Below, one piece after another: positions 6,480 to 12,909 of a stretch of DNA of 64,000 nucleotides. Made by a program: the position numbers and the translations under genes. The stretch comes from a virus. How positions within the stretch are numbered: the first letter of the stretch is position 1; each line of letters opens with the position of its first letter. The stretch is from the IMG/VR virus record IMGVR_UViG_3300032562_000003, positions 1 to 64,000 of that record; one strand, 5' to 3'. The notes under the pieces were generated by a model that worked only from the letters and a program-made list of their open reading frames with translations, did no database searches and was not told the origin of the DNA.

Positions 6480-7021
6480 GAATAAGAATTGGGGGCATAG
6501 CCCCGATAATGAGATAGCCTTGAGCAATTGAGGTTAAAGCAAGGTTTCCTATAAACTTGCGCCACCAATGGTCTCTCTATGCAAGCACGAACTAATCCGA
6601 AAGGATCCGTCCCTAGAAAGGCGGTAGTCGATAAGTTAGGTGTGTTGTCCGAAAGGATGTGTCACAGAGCCAGTCGGTGAGTGATAAGAGGGTTGGCGCC
6701 CTCATGACATGCAGCCAAACTAACGAACGATGAAAGTTAACGTGTAGTTATTGAGTCTGACCCTGCAAGGAAAGGCAAGATAGCATTTCGAGCGAAGAAG
6801 GTTTCATAAGGAGCCGGACCCGCAAAGAAACATTGAGTATCCCGCAAGGGATTCGGTAATGACCAAAGACGTTCGTTTAAAGCTGTAATCTCAGGCTGTA
6901 CAAAAGATAAATAATATTAGACTATTTTGATGAACACACTTACGAAAAAACTAAAAACGGTGATCATTGATCGGCCGGTGACGTTGAGATTAAGAAAGTG
7001 TGTTCTTCTAAATAGTTTAAT
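6480..7021 (+). ncRNA. Large ornate structured RNA (GOLLD/ROOL-like candidate)
   Basis: About 540 nt with no conserved ORF and many GNRA-capped hairpins: GGGGCATAGCCCC near 6492, CCTTGA-GCAA-TTGAGG near 6518, GCAAG/CTTGC near 6539, TCC-GAAA-GGA twice (near 6600 and 6650), GAGGG/CCCTC near 6690, CCC-GCAA-GGG near 6845. It ends in a long stem: 6916-6927 pairs with 7010-7021 (12 bp, one G-T) and 6932-6941 with 6996-7005 (10 bp perfect). The initiator tRNA starts 3 nt later. Large RNAs next to tRNA genes in phages are known as GOLLD and ROOL; I cannot confirm either class without a covariance search, and it could be new. Confidence 0.65.
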
Positions 7022-7023
7022 GT

Positions 7024-7103
7024 CGCGGGGTAGAGAAGTCCGGTCGTTCTCGCCAGTCTCATAAACTGGAAATCGGTGGTTCAAATCCAGCCTCCCGCAT
7101 CCA
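7024..7103 (+). tRNA. Initiator-type tRNA-fMet (CAT)
   Basis: It begins CGCGGGG like bacterial initiator tRNA, with the diagnostic C1-A72 mismatch (3' strand TCCCGCA), then T and encoded CCA. The anticodon arm CCAGT-CTCATAA-ACTGG is perfect. The three G-C pairs typical of the initiator anticodon stem are not complete, the D-loop is long, and the T-arm (GGTGG-TTCAAAT-CCAGC) has one mismatch and an extra base. It is cotranscribed with the large RNA. Confidence 0.8.
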
Positions 7104-7220
7104 TTCAGTTTCTTGTTTCTGTAAAAAACAATTGGTGGAGCCCGGTACTGCTGTATCGGTCCTATTAGGATAGAGGGTTGTAAGTGACCTGTACTTGACT
7201 GGGAACTTTCGAAGATTTAT
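7104..7220 (+). other. tRNA-operon spacer, possibly degenerate RNA
   Basis: 117 nt between the initiator tRNA and tRNA-Gly. It contains a small TCCTA-TTAGGA hairpin and a TTGACT (7195-7200) without a clear -10. I could not fold a tRNA from it (no T-arm, no CCA). It may be spacer or a decayed tRNA. Confidence 0.3.
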
Positions 7221-7295
7221 GCGGGTGTGGTATAGGAGATGTGCCCTAGCCTTCCAAGCTAGAGAGGACCGGAGCGTTGCCGGCCACCCGCTCCA
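7221..7295 (+). tRNA. tRNA-Gly (TCC) with a non-canonical T-loop
   Basis: Acceptor GCGGGTG/CACCCGC and CCA encoded. Anticodon arm CTAGC-CTTCCAA-GCTAG is perfect, giving anticodon TCC. D-stem GGTA/TGCC. The T-arm is ACCGG-AGCGTTG-CCGGC: the loop has 7 nt but lacks the TTCRA consensus found in every other tRNA here. It may be a specialised or decaying tRNA. Confidence 0.75.
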
Positions 7296-7299
7296 ATAT

Positions 7300-7374
7300 G
7301 CTTCCATAGTATAATGGTCATTACAATGCGTTGCCAACGCGTGGAAATCGGTTCGATCCCGATTGGAAGCTCCA
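7300..7374 (+). tRNA. tRNA-Gly (GCC)
   Basis: Acceptor GCTTCCA/TGGAAGC, D-stem GTAT/TTAC-like, anticodon stem GCG/CGC around TTGCCAA (anticodon GCC), canonical T-arm ATCGG-TTCGATC-CCGAT, discriminator T, CCA encoded. It lies 4 nt after the first tRNA-Gly; together they read all Gly GGN codons except possibly GGG. Confidence 0.9.
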
Positions 7375-7379
7375 CTTTT

Positions 7380-7387
7380 CATAAATA
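7380..7387 (+). promoter_or_regulatory. Late promoter box
   Basis: CATAAATA, 4 nt before the ATG at 7392; predicts an essentially leaderless mRNA. Confidence 0.55.
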
Positions 7388-7391
7388 CTAG

Positions 7392-7880
7392 ATGTTATTA
7401 ATCGCTTATCAGGGAATCTTTAACGGTCAAAATTATGATCAAGCCAACACACCAAACCAAATCGGTTTGGCGTTTAACCATGGATATTCGGTATCAGTGG
7501 ATGTTTGGAGAGTTAACGGTATTTTGTATTTAGGTACGGACCAACCGCTCACAGAAGTTACACCTGATTATCTGAAGGGTAATCGTTTTTGGATCAATGC
7601 TAGAAACGTCGAAATGCAAGAATGGATTTCTACACAGCCGATCAAATCATATCCTAATTATTTTTGGTATGACATAACCCATCCTCCACCGTACGTTACC
7701 ACTAGCGGCGGTCAACTGTGGACCTTCGGAACAGTACCCGTAAATAACTCTAGTATCGTCGTTCTTCCTGAAATAAATGACAGAGGGCTGTTGAGTACAG
7801 TCAAGCTAAATTGCTATGGAATCTGTAGCACATATCCTACGTTTATTAGACGTATGCGCACTGAAGGTAATTGGTACTAA
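7392..7880 (+). CDS. Short glycerophosphodiester phosphodiesterase-like protein
   Basis: 162 aa. The first half fits the start of the GDPD/PI-PLC TIM barrel: NTPNQIGLAFNHGYSVSVDV resembles the family pattern ENTxxAFxxAxxxGxxxxExDV, followed by NGILYLGTDQPL where the family has DGxxVVxHD. The catalytic Glu and His of real GDPDs are replaced here, and the protein is much shorter than a full barrel (about 250 aa). It may be a degenerate lectin-like or structural derivative. It has a late box with no leader. Its 3' end overlaps the GNAT gene by 4 bp (convergent). Confidence 0.5.
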   Translation: MLLIAYQGIFNGQNYDQANTPNQIGLAFNHGYSVSVDVWRVNGILYLGTDQPLTEVTPDYLKGNRFWINARNVEMQEWISTQPIKSYPNYFWYDITHPPPYVTTSGGQLWTFGTVPVNNSSIVVLPEINDRGLLSTVKLNCYGICSTYPTFIRRMRTEGNWY

Positions 7881-8326
7881 TAATAGTACACGCAATATGC
7901 GTTGTTACCAGTCTCGCTTGGGTTAAAATCGCTGGTTAACTTAAACCCAGACTTAGCATAGGTCTTCCAACTAACATCTCTGGGATAACTCCAACATAGT
8001 ACTGCCTTTTCTGATCTACCCTGTGCAATCGTAGCATTCAGCAGTACAACACCTATTCCCTTTCCCCGAAACTTTTCAAATACATATAATCCTCTAGAAC
8101 GATATTCTTTGTCATTGCACATGTGACCGCTGTTGACTCCTGCAATTTCTCCGTCTATCATGTAAGCGAAGAATGTTGCAGGTGTTTCCATATTTGAACC
8201 TAAATATCCGCCGGTTCTGCACATTGCACTGTTAGTTTCGATTGTCGAAATCCTATCGGGCCACAGATAGTTTCGCCAGATTGGTAAAATTTCATCGAAC
8301 GATATGGTTATAAGTTTGTCAGTCAT
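7877..8326 (-). CDS. GNAT-family N-acetyltransferase
   Basis: 149 aa from ATG 8326, which sits 5 nt after a late box. The acetyl-CoA loop is FRGKGIGVVLLNATI (motif A, R/QxxGxG/A), preceded by a beta-strand RSRGLYVFEK and followed by CWSYPRDVSWKTYAKSGFK (motif B). The start DEILPIWRNYLWPDRISTIETNSAM is shared with the damaged paralog at 57800. The substrate is unknown. In the second locus the paralog directly follows a PP-loop gene, suggesting a shared pathway. Confidence 0.8.
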   Translation of the reverse strand: MTDKLITISFDEILPIWRNYLWPDRISTIETNSAMCRTGGYLGSNMETPATFFAYMIDGEIAGVNSGHMCNDKEYRSRGLYVFEKFRGKGIGVVLLNATIAQGRSEKAVLCWSYPRDVSWKTYAKSGFKLTSDFNPSETGNNAYCVYYY

Positions 8327-8331
8327 TCTAA

Positions 8332-8339
8332 TATTTATA
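8332..8339 (-). promoter_or_regulatory. Late promoter box
   Basis: TATAAATA on the minus strand, 5 nt before the GNAT ATG (8326). Confidence 0.65.
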
Positions 8340-8351
8340 GAACCAAACTGC

Positions 8352-8380
8352 TTGAATATTAATTTCAATTGTCATATAAT
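8352..8380 (+). promoter_or_regulatory. sigma70 promoter, leaderless geometry
   Basis: TTGAAT (8352-8357), 17 nt, TATAAT (8375-8380); ATG follows after 6 nt, exactly at the expected +1. Confidence 0.75.
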
Positions 8381-8386
8381 TGCAAT

Positions 8387-8818
8387 ATGAATGAAAAAGT
8401 TACACCACCAGACTCTATTAGACTTGTACTAACAAAAAAGAATGAAGTTTCAGTTTGCACCAAATGTAATGGTATCGGGTCGTTTGAAACGGAAGAACTG
8501 ATAGATTATCACAAACGAGACTATAAAACTTTTAGAAAAACTTGTGTAAACTGCAATGGTGATGGTAGAGTGGTATCGTTGATAACATCGTATAAGTTTG
8601 AGCACGAAGCCGCTGCATACCCTAAGACTATTCCTTATCAAGATGCGATTGCACAGGGAATTGAACCACACTTAGATGAACGCTATGTTTTTAGCTATAA
8701 AATTAACAAGACAGACCATGTGTTAAATCGAAAATACCCTGAATTAGCAGCAGTGTCGTATGATGTGTATGACGATTTAGTAGAAAAATATCGCGTTATA
8801 GAGATTTTAAAAGAGTAG
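8387..8818 (+). CDS. DnaJ-type zinc-finger protein
   Basis: 143 aa from ATG 8387. Two CxxCxGxG motifs (CTKCNGIG near residue 25, CVNCNGDG near 53) form a DnaJ-like zinc centre. No J-domain is present. The C-terminal half is charged and unrecognised. An upstream TTG start (8369) would lie inside the -10 and is rejected. DnaJ-like fingers in small phage proteins are usually of unknown function. Confidence 0.7.
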   Translation: MNEKVTPPDSIRLVLTKKNEVSVCTKCNGIGSFETEELIDYHKRDYKTFRKTCVNCNGDGRVVSLITSYKFEHEAAAYPKTIPYQDAIAQGIEPHLDERYVFSYKINKTDHVLNRKYPELAAVSYDVYDDLVEKYRVIEILKE

Positions 8819-8826
8819 TTATTGGG

Positions 8827-8863
8827 TTGACATGTTCCTATAACTGCGTATAATAGGAACATG
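8827..8863 (+). promoter_or_regulatory. sigma70 promoter embedded in an 11-bp inverted repeat (operator candidate)
   Basis: TTGACA (8827-8832), 16 nt, TATAAT (8849-8854). CATGTTCCTAT (8831-8841) and ATAGGAACATG (8853-8863) are a perfect inverted repeat overlapping -35 and -10. The repeat is mostly upstream of +1, so it is more likely a protein site than an RNA hairpin. Confidence 0.7.
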
Positions 8864-8882
8864 TATAGCAATAGGAAGAGTT

Positions 8883-9497
8883 ATGTCTAATCGTTTCGTA
8901 GTTTCTGATACCCATTTTGGTCATACCAATTCATGGGAAAAGTTTAAGAAGGCTGATGGTTCGCCTCTGCGTCCTTTTAACTCAACTGAGGAAATGGACG
9001 AAGCGATGGTTGAACGCTGGAACAATATTGTTAGCCCTAGTGATACGGTGTATCACCTAGGTGATGTGGTCATCAACAAGAAGTCTCTGCATCACATCAA
9101 GCGTCTGAACGGTCACAAGCGTCTGATTCGTGGTAACCACGACATCTTTGACGACAAGCTGTACTATGAGGTTGGCTTCGATAAAATTGTGGCTTACCGA
9201 GTCTTTGTGGATGAATTTGTGTTTTCGCATATTCCTCTGCATCCGGATTGCATCAGTGATCGGTTCAAGTGTAACGTACATGGACATACCCATAGCAATA
9301 TCGTCACGCGAACGATTGTTACTGAACAAGGAGTCGAACAAAAAGAGGTTGATCCTAGGTATCTGTGTGTATCAGTGGAACACACTAACTTTGCCCCTAT
9401 TAGTTTTGAAGAGGTGAAGGCTAGAATACAAGCTCAAAACGAAGCTTGTGGTTATATGCCACCCAATAACAGTTGGGGTAATGGATCACCTACTTAG
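8883..9497 (+). CDS. Metallophosphoesterase, phage type
   Basis: 204 aa. All calcineurin-like motifs are present: SDTHFGH (residues 8-14), HLGDVV, RGNHD, FSHIP and HGHTH. The short form is typical of phage single-domain phosphoesterases acting on phosphodiesters or nucleotides; the substrate is unknown. AGGAAGAGTT is the ribosome binding site. It has its own promoter with a strong inverted repeat. Its last 8 bp overlap the convergent GIY-YIG gene. Confidence 0.9.
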   Translation: MSNRFVVSDTHFGHTNSWEKFKKADGSPLRPFNSTEEMDEAMVERWNNIVSPSDTVYHLGDVVINKKSLHHIKRLNGHKRLIRGNHDIFDDKLYYEVGFDKIVAYRVFVDEFVFSHIPLHPDCISDRFKCNVHGHTHSNIVTRTIVTEQGVEQKEVDPRYLCVSVEHTNFAPISFEEVKARIQAQNEACGYMPPNNSWGNGSPT

Positions 9498-10221
9498 TAG
9501 TATTGTGCATCAACCGACCCTTCTTGAACCCAATTGGTAACGGTGATCCGACTTTTATTTTTAAGTTTGTTTCACCGTTATTTATCCACATTGTTTTGTT
9601 CGGTCCTAATTTTTTTCCTTTATTCCAACTCGTATATCCCCTTTTACTCCAATGATTTTTAATTCCATTTTGTTTGTGGGTTTCAGGCTGTTGTTTTCCG
9701 AACCATCTGCTACCATCCCGTCCTAGCACAAACCCAGGTGGAATAGTAGATGTGGGATCAACCATCATTTCAGTGTGGTCGTTGTGTATCCAAATTTTGC
9801 CTCGCTGCATATTTGCTCCAATAACACTACCGAAATTGTTAAACGGAAGTCTACCTAATTTAAATGAATCGTCTGGTGGCGTTTCTCGAAATATTGTAAT
9901 ATTTCCGTCATTCCAGTGCCTGGTAGTTACAGTTGATCCGTCACCGGCTTCTGGTTTTAAATTCGCCCAGGTCTTCTTTCCGAATTCGTCTTTATCTTCG
10001 ACTATGTTCCATAATGTACTATAATACATTCCCCATTCTTTTATTTCTTCAAGTGTTTGACATTCACGTAAAATTTCAGTAGTAATATCTTTTCCATGTA
10101 TTTTAATATGATCCTTCCAATACGTTCCGGAACCTTGATATTTATATGGATTTTGTGTAGTTTTTCCTAAATAGTGTAGACCTGTTTTGTTATGAGTTTT
10201 CTTATACAAATAAATAGTCAT
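9490..10221 (-). CDS. GIY-YIG homing endonuclease
   Basis: 243 aa. N-terminal GIY-YIG nuclease domain: IYLYKKTHNKTGLHYLGKT gives the paired Y...YLG strands, with catalytic-region residues E-I-L-R and N later. The C-terminal part has repeated tryptophan/Asn-Gly motifs (MWINNGE, WIHND, NHWSKRG) typical of phage SegA-like DNA-binding tails. It is a close paralog of 30248-30910, with similar sequence before the start (CTCTAATGCT.. versus CTCTAACGCT..). Both abut the 3' end of a metallophosphoesterase gene in convergent orientation. Confidence 0.85.
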   Translation of the reverse strand: MTIYLYKKTHNKTGLHYLGKTTQNPYKYQGSGTYWKDHIKIHGKDITTEILRECQTLEEIKEWGMYYSTLWNIVEDKDEFGKKTWANLKPEAGDGSTVTTRHWNDGNITIFRETPPDDSFKLGRLPFNNFGSVIGANMQRGKIWIHNDHTEMMVDPTSTIPPGFVLGRDGSRWFGKQQPETHKQNGIKNHWSKRGYTSWNKGKKLGPNKTMWINNGETNLKIKVGSPLPIGFKKGRLMHNTTK

Positions 10222-10300
10222 GTGCTGATGTTTCCTTTCGTAGCATTAGAGCGGGTAGATGCGCCAACATCGTGATCCGCAACATTATTTATCATTATTC

Positions 10301-10329
10301 TTGACTTTTTCTAATAAACCCATTATTAT
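10301..10329 (+). promoter_or_regulatory. sigma70 promoter, leaderless geometry
   Basis: TTGACT (10301-10306), 17 nt, TATTAT (10324-10329); ATG at 10336 falls on the expected +1. Confidence 0.7.
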
Positions 10330-10335
10330 TAATGT

Positions 10336-10527
10336 ATGGATGACTTATTTTCTGATATAATTTGGGCAATTTCTTCTACTATTAGAAATCCTTCGATCAA
10401 AGAAGAACTATTTGCGGAATTGATTCCTATTTTTGACAAACAAAAAACATTTGACGAGACGACTTGTTTCAACATAGATGACTCGTTTGATACTGTATGG
10501 AACAAATGGATAGATGAAACAAGTTGA
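10336..10527 (+). CDS. Small acidic protein, unknown function
   Basis: 63 aa, acidic (begins MDDLFSDIIWAISS), helical, no motif recognised. There is no Shine-Dalgarno, but the ATG coincides with the predicted transcription start, so the mRNA is likely leaderless. It ends 3 nt into the next promoter region. Confidence 0.65.
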   Translation: MDDLFSDIIWAISSTIRNPSIKEELFAELIPIFDKQKTFDETTCFNIDDSFDTVWNKWIDETS

Positions 10528-10552
10528 CATTCTCTTTAATCTGTACTATTGT
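10524..10552 (+). promoter_or_regulatory. sigma70 promoter of the 10.6-12.6 kb operon
   Basis: TTGACA (10524-10529), 17 nt, TATTGT (10547-10552). A CATTCTCTTTAA/TTAAGGAGAATG inverted repeat (about 10528-10574) flanks the -10 and covers the ribosome binding site. Confidence 0.7.
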
Positions 10553-10575
10553 AAGTTATGGTTAAGGAGAATGTC

Positions 10576-11031
10576 ATGACTTTGAAGAAGGGTGAAATGC
10601 TTGGTAAGATGCTGGTCATCGCTACTAATGCTCACCAAGGTCAATTTGACAAAGGCGGCGCACCGTATATTCTTCACCCCTTGAAGGTTATGCATTATCT
10701 CAAGACGGACGATGAAGAATTGCAATGCATTGCTCTTGGCCATGATGTCATCGAAGACACTGCGGTCACATACCAAGACCTTCGTAGTCAAGGCATGTCT
10801 GAACGTGTCATCGACGGTATTCGCGCACTTACTAAGGTTCCGGGCCAAACCTACGATGAGTACAAAGAATGCGTCTTTGCGAATAAGGATGCTATGAGAG
10901 TGAAGATGGCTGATCTTCGGCACAACACTGATATTCGTCGTCTTAAGGGCGTTTCTGAAAAGGACATTGCTCGTATGGCAAAGTATCAGATGTTTTATCT
11001 TGAGATTCAGGCCCGCTTGCAAAAGGAGTAG
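10576..11031 (+). CDS. HD-domain (p)ppGpp-hydrolase-like protein
   Basis: 151 aa from ATG 10576 (AAGGAG 7 nt upstream). It matches the RelA/SpoT hydrolase domain: H20, H34 (ILHPL), H56-D57 with EDT (HDVIEDT) and later D113 (KMADLRHN). There is no synthetase domain, as in small alarmone hydrolases (MESH1 type). The likely role is Mn-dependent hydrolysis of (p)ppGpp or a related nucleotide, which would blunt the host stringent response; specificity is inference. It is first gene of an operon of at least six small genes. Confidence 0.75.
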   Translation: MTLKKGEMLGKMLVIATNAHQGQFDKGGAPYILHPLKVMHYLKTDDEELQCIALGHDVIEDTAVTYQDLRSQGMSERVIDGIRALTKVPGQTYDEYKECVFANKDAMRVKMADLRHNTDIRRLKGVSEKDIARMAKYQMFYLEIQARLQKE

Positions 11032-11033
11032 AT

Positions 11034-11462
11034 ATGGAAGACGATGACTGGGACTATGCCTCCCTTGATTTGATGGAAAGCTGGACTCAAAACATCTATC
11101 CAATCACGAGTAACCCCTATTCTGAGGAATTAAAAGACATGCAAAACATTGCCAATGCAGCGGTCAAGGCTCTTGAACGCGGAGACACTTTGGATCAGTT
11201 GATCAAGCGCAACCCTTCTTTTAAAAAGTTGTACAAAGAGTACAAAGCTGAACAGGCAGCAATCGATAAGGCGAAGGCCGCGAATGCTGCCCGACTTGAA
11301 AAAGAAGCCGGCCGTCGCGCCGCCGAAGTTGCTGCTCGTACAGAAATCGCAGCCAAGTTAACTCCCGAAGAACTGGCTGTATTTGGTCTAAATGAGCAGG
11401 GTGCCAAAAAGAGGGCTCCTGTAAAGAAAGTTACTAACGCAAGGACAAGGAGTTATCGGTGA
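11034..11462 (+). CDS. Charged helical protein, unknown function
   Basis: 142 aa. Acidic N-terminus (MEDDDWDYASLDLMES), Ala/Lys/Glu-rich central helix (about 70-115) and a basic tail. GGAGTAGAT precedes the start, 2 nt after the hydrolase gene's stop. It overlaps the next gene by GTGA. Unrecognised. Confidence 0.75.
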   Translation: MEDDDWDYASLDLMESWTQNIYPITSNPYSEELKDMQNIANAAVKALERGDTLDQLIKRNPSFKKLYKEYKAEQAAIDKAKAANAARLEKEAGRRAAEVAARTEIAAKLTPEELAVFGLNEQGAKKRAPVKKVTNARTRSYR

Positions 11463-11791
11463 GCGAAGAATCCGAAGAACACATCACTCAAGAAGTCTAT
11501 GATGAACTTCTTAAGGTTACTGATGCTAAGACCCGCTATAATAGGGACCACAGAGTCGCAATGAAGTCTATGGTTTCTTTGGTTAAGTCTGGGCACGCCG
11601 CCTTTCTATTCCTTAGGGATGATGAGTGCCGAGAATGGTGGTCAAAGGAAGTTAAGGCTGCTGCGACAAAAGTAAATAACCGAAAGGAAAAGCGTAGAAT
11701 TTACGAACTAAAGAAGTCAGCATGGGATAAGCTGTCAGAAAAGGACCGTAAGGCGCTTGGTCTTCGTAAACCCATCGAACCAAAAGGCTAA
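11459..11791 (+). CDS. Basic protein, unknown function
   Basis: 110 aa starting with GTG in a GTGA stop-start overlap, with AAGGAGTTATCG before it. Strongly basic and helical, with a C-terminal KKSAWDKLSEKDRKALGLRKP. Family not recognised; translationally coupled to the gene before. Confidence 0.75.
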   Translation: MSEESEEHITQEVYDELLKVTDAKTRYNRDHRVAMKSMVSLVKSGHAAFLFLRDDECREWWSKEVKAAATKVNNRKEKRRIYELKKSAWDKLSEKDRKALGLRKPIEPKG

Positions 11792-11794
11792 TCT

Positions 11795-12052
11795 ATGGAA
11801 GACTTTCTCCTTAGGAATCTTAAAGTAAATGACAGTGTGATTTTTATCGCGCCCGGATCTACTAAGAATTTGGCATTGGGTAGAGTTATCAAGCTTAATC
11901 CAAAAACCGTTAGAATTGTCTACAGAGATGACCGATACGATGGAACGCCATGGGCACAATATCAGCCCAGCAGTGAAGAAGCCAATCGGCCATATAAAGA
12001 AGTCGTCAAGGTCGATGGACCCGATCTAACTATGTATTTGTTGAAGAAGTAA
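11795..12052 (+). CDS. Small SH3-like beta protein, tandem paralog 1
   Basis: 85 aa. Beta-rich with a pattern like small SH3/KOW barrels (NDSVIFIAP...LALGRVIKLNPKTVRIVY). It ends VKVDGPDLTMYLLKK, nearly the same as the next gene (VKLDGPDLVMYLLKN), so the two are tandem duplicates. Same operon, 3 nt after the previous stop. Function unknown. Confidence 0.75.
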   Translation: MEDFLLRNLKVNDSVIFIAPGSTKNLALGRVIKLNPKTVRIVYRDDRYDGTPWAQYQPSSEEANRPYKEVVKVDGPDLTMYLLKK

Positions 12053-12055
12053 TAA

Positions 12056-12283
12056 ATGGCGGAACTACCTAAACATTATGATCTTCTAGGTAGACAATTG
12101 GCAGTCGGTGATTATATCGCCTACCCTGATGGCAATAGTCTAAGACTCGGCACGGTTGACAAACTTAACCCCAAAATGGTTAGAGTTAGCGGGCTAAAAC
12201 GCACATGGAACGTCAATAAATATGCTAGTGACACAGTAAAGCTTGACGGACCCGATCTGGTCATGTATCTACTTAAGAACTAA
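12056..12283 (+). CDS. Small SH3-like beta protein, tandem paralog 2
   Basis: 75 aa. It shares GDYIAY...LGTVDKLNPKMVRV and the C-terminal DGPDLVMYLLKN with the gene before. It lacks about 10 residues of the loop present in paralog 1. Function unknown; perhaps a nucleic-acid-binding barrel (inference). Confidence 0.75.
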   Translation: MAELPKHYDLLGRQLAVGDYIAYPDGNSLRLGTVDKLNPKMVRVSGLKRTWNVNKYASDTVKLDGPDLVMYLLKN

Positions 12284-12296
12284 TAAAGGAAAACAA

Positions 12297-12602
12297 ATGT
12301 CTATCGCAGTCGTTGAGCCAGAATCTGATTGGACTGATTCTGATTGGAATGTATTTGAAAGTTCTATCAAGGAACTACTTCATAATAAGCTGGTTACAGT
12401 AAAGTTTACTAAAAAGGATGGTAGCGAGCGATTGATGCATTGCACGCTTCAAACTGATCTCCTTCCTCCTCAAGAGATTAAGGAGAATAAGGAACCGCGC
12501 AAGAGGTCTGACACCTCGATTGCAGTCTATGATGTGCAAGCTAATGGTTGGAGAAGCTTCACCTATCGTTCGGTTTATAGAATCGAATATGCTGTAGACT
12601 GA
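12297..12602 (+). CDS. WYL_2/SH3-fold phage protein (DUF2693-like)
   Basis: 101 aa from ATG 12297 (AAGGAAAACAA before it). The pattern VKFTKKDGSERLMHCTL, then a short charged linker and IAVYDVQANGWRSFTYRSVYRIEY, matches the small Sm/SH3-like family common in T4-like phages. These are thought to bind nucleic acid, but no activity is established. Last gene of the operon. Confidence 0.75.
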   Translation: MSIAVVEPESDWTDSDWNVFESSIKELLHNKLVTVKFTKKDGSERLMHCTLQTDLLPPQEIKENKEPRKRSDTSIAVYDVQANGWRSFTYRSVYRIEYAVD

Positions 12603-12686
12603 CTTAAAAAGTATAAGTGTTTTTAAACTACACCCTCGTACTAAATACTACTGTGTAGGCCTTGAGAAAGCCGAAACACAAAAGGC

Positions 12687-12715
12687 TTGACACTATATCA
12701 AGTTGGATGTATAGT
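12687..12715 (+). promoter_or_regulatory. sigma70 promoter, leaderless geometry
   Basis: TTGACA (12687-12692), 17 nt, TATAGT (12710-12715); ATG 12722 follows after 6 nt. Confidence 0.8.
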
Positions 12716-12721
12716 TAGAAC

Positions 12722-12889
12722 ATGAAACGAGAAATTATTAAGTTTGAACCGAAACGCTTGAAGGCACGTGCCGCCGGACTCATTTTGTTCGGCGATACTC
12801 CCTTCAAGAACAAAGTAATCGAACCTAATACTCGCTACACGCGCAAAGCTAAGCATCCTAAAAAGGAATGTGACCTAAACCGTTACTAA
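12722..12889 (+). CDS. Small basic protein, unknown function (55 aa)
   Basis: ATG 12722 to TAA 12887-12889. Very basic (begins MKREIIKFEPKRLKARAAG, ends KKECDLNRY). No Shine-Dalgarno is present; the ATG sits at the predicted +1 of a strong promoter. It could bind nucleic acid or ribosomes, judging only by charge. Not recognised. Confidence 0.6.
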   Translation: MKREIIKFEPKRLKARAAGLILFGDTPFKNKVIEPNTRYTRKAKHPKKECDLNRY

Positions 12890-12909
12890 ACTTTTGATTT
12901 GTATAGTGA

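Noticed and set aside
6364-6480. 38-codon frame (MFQQVLNKKFKNYKK...) between the two large-RNA promoters
   Set aside because: It runs through the -35, -10, boxB and boxA of the RNA operon, has no Shine-Dalgarno, and its composition just reflects AT-rich DNA.
6480-7021. Group I intron, RNase P RNA or tmRNA as identity of the large RNA
   Set aside because: No recognisable group I P7/guanosine site, RNase P core motifs or tmRNA tag/acceptor domain could be seen.
7104-7220. Possible extra tRNA between tRNA-fMet and tRNA-Gly
   Set aside because: No acceptor stem, T-arm or CCA could be found; kept only as spacer.
7059-7382. 107-codon minus-strand frame across the tRNA cluster
   Set aside because: It lies wholly antisense to three well-formed tRNAs and the spacer, so it is chance.
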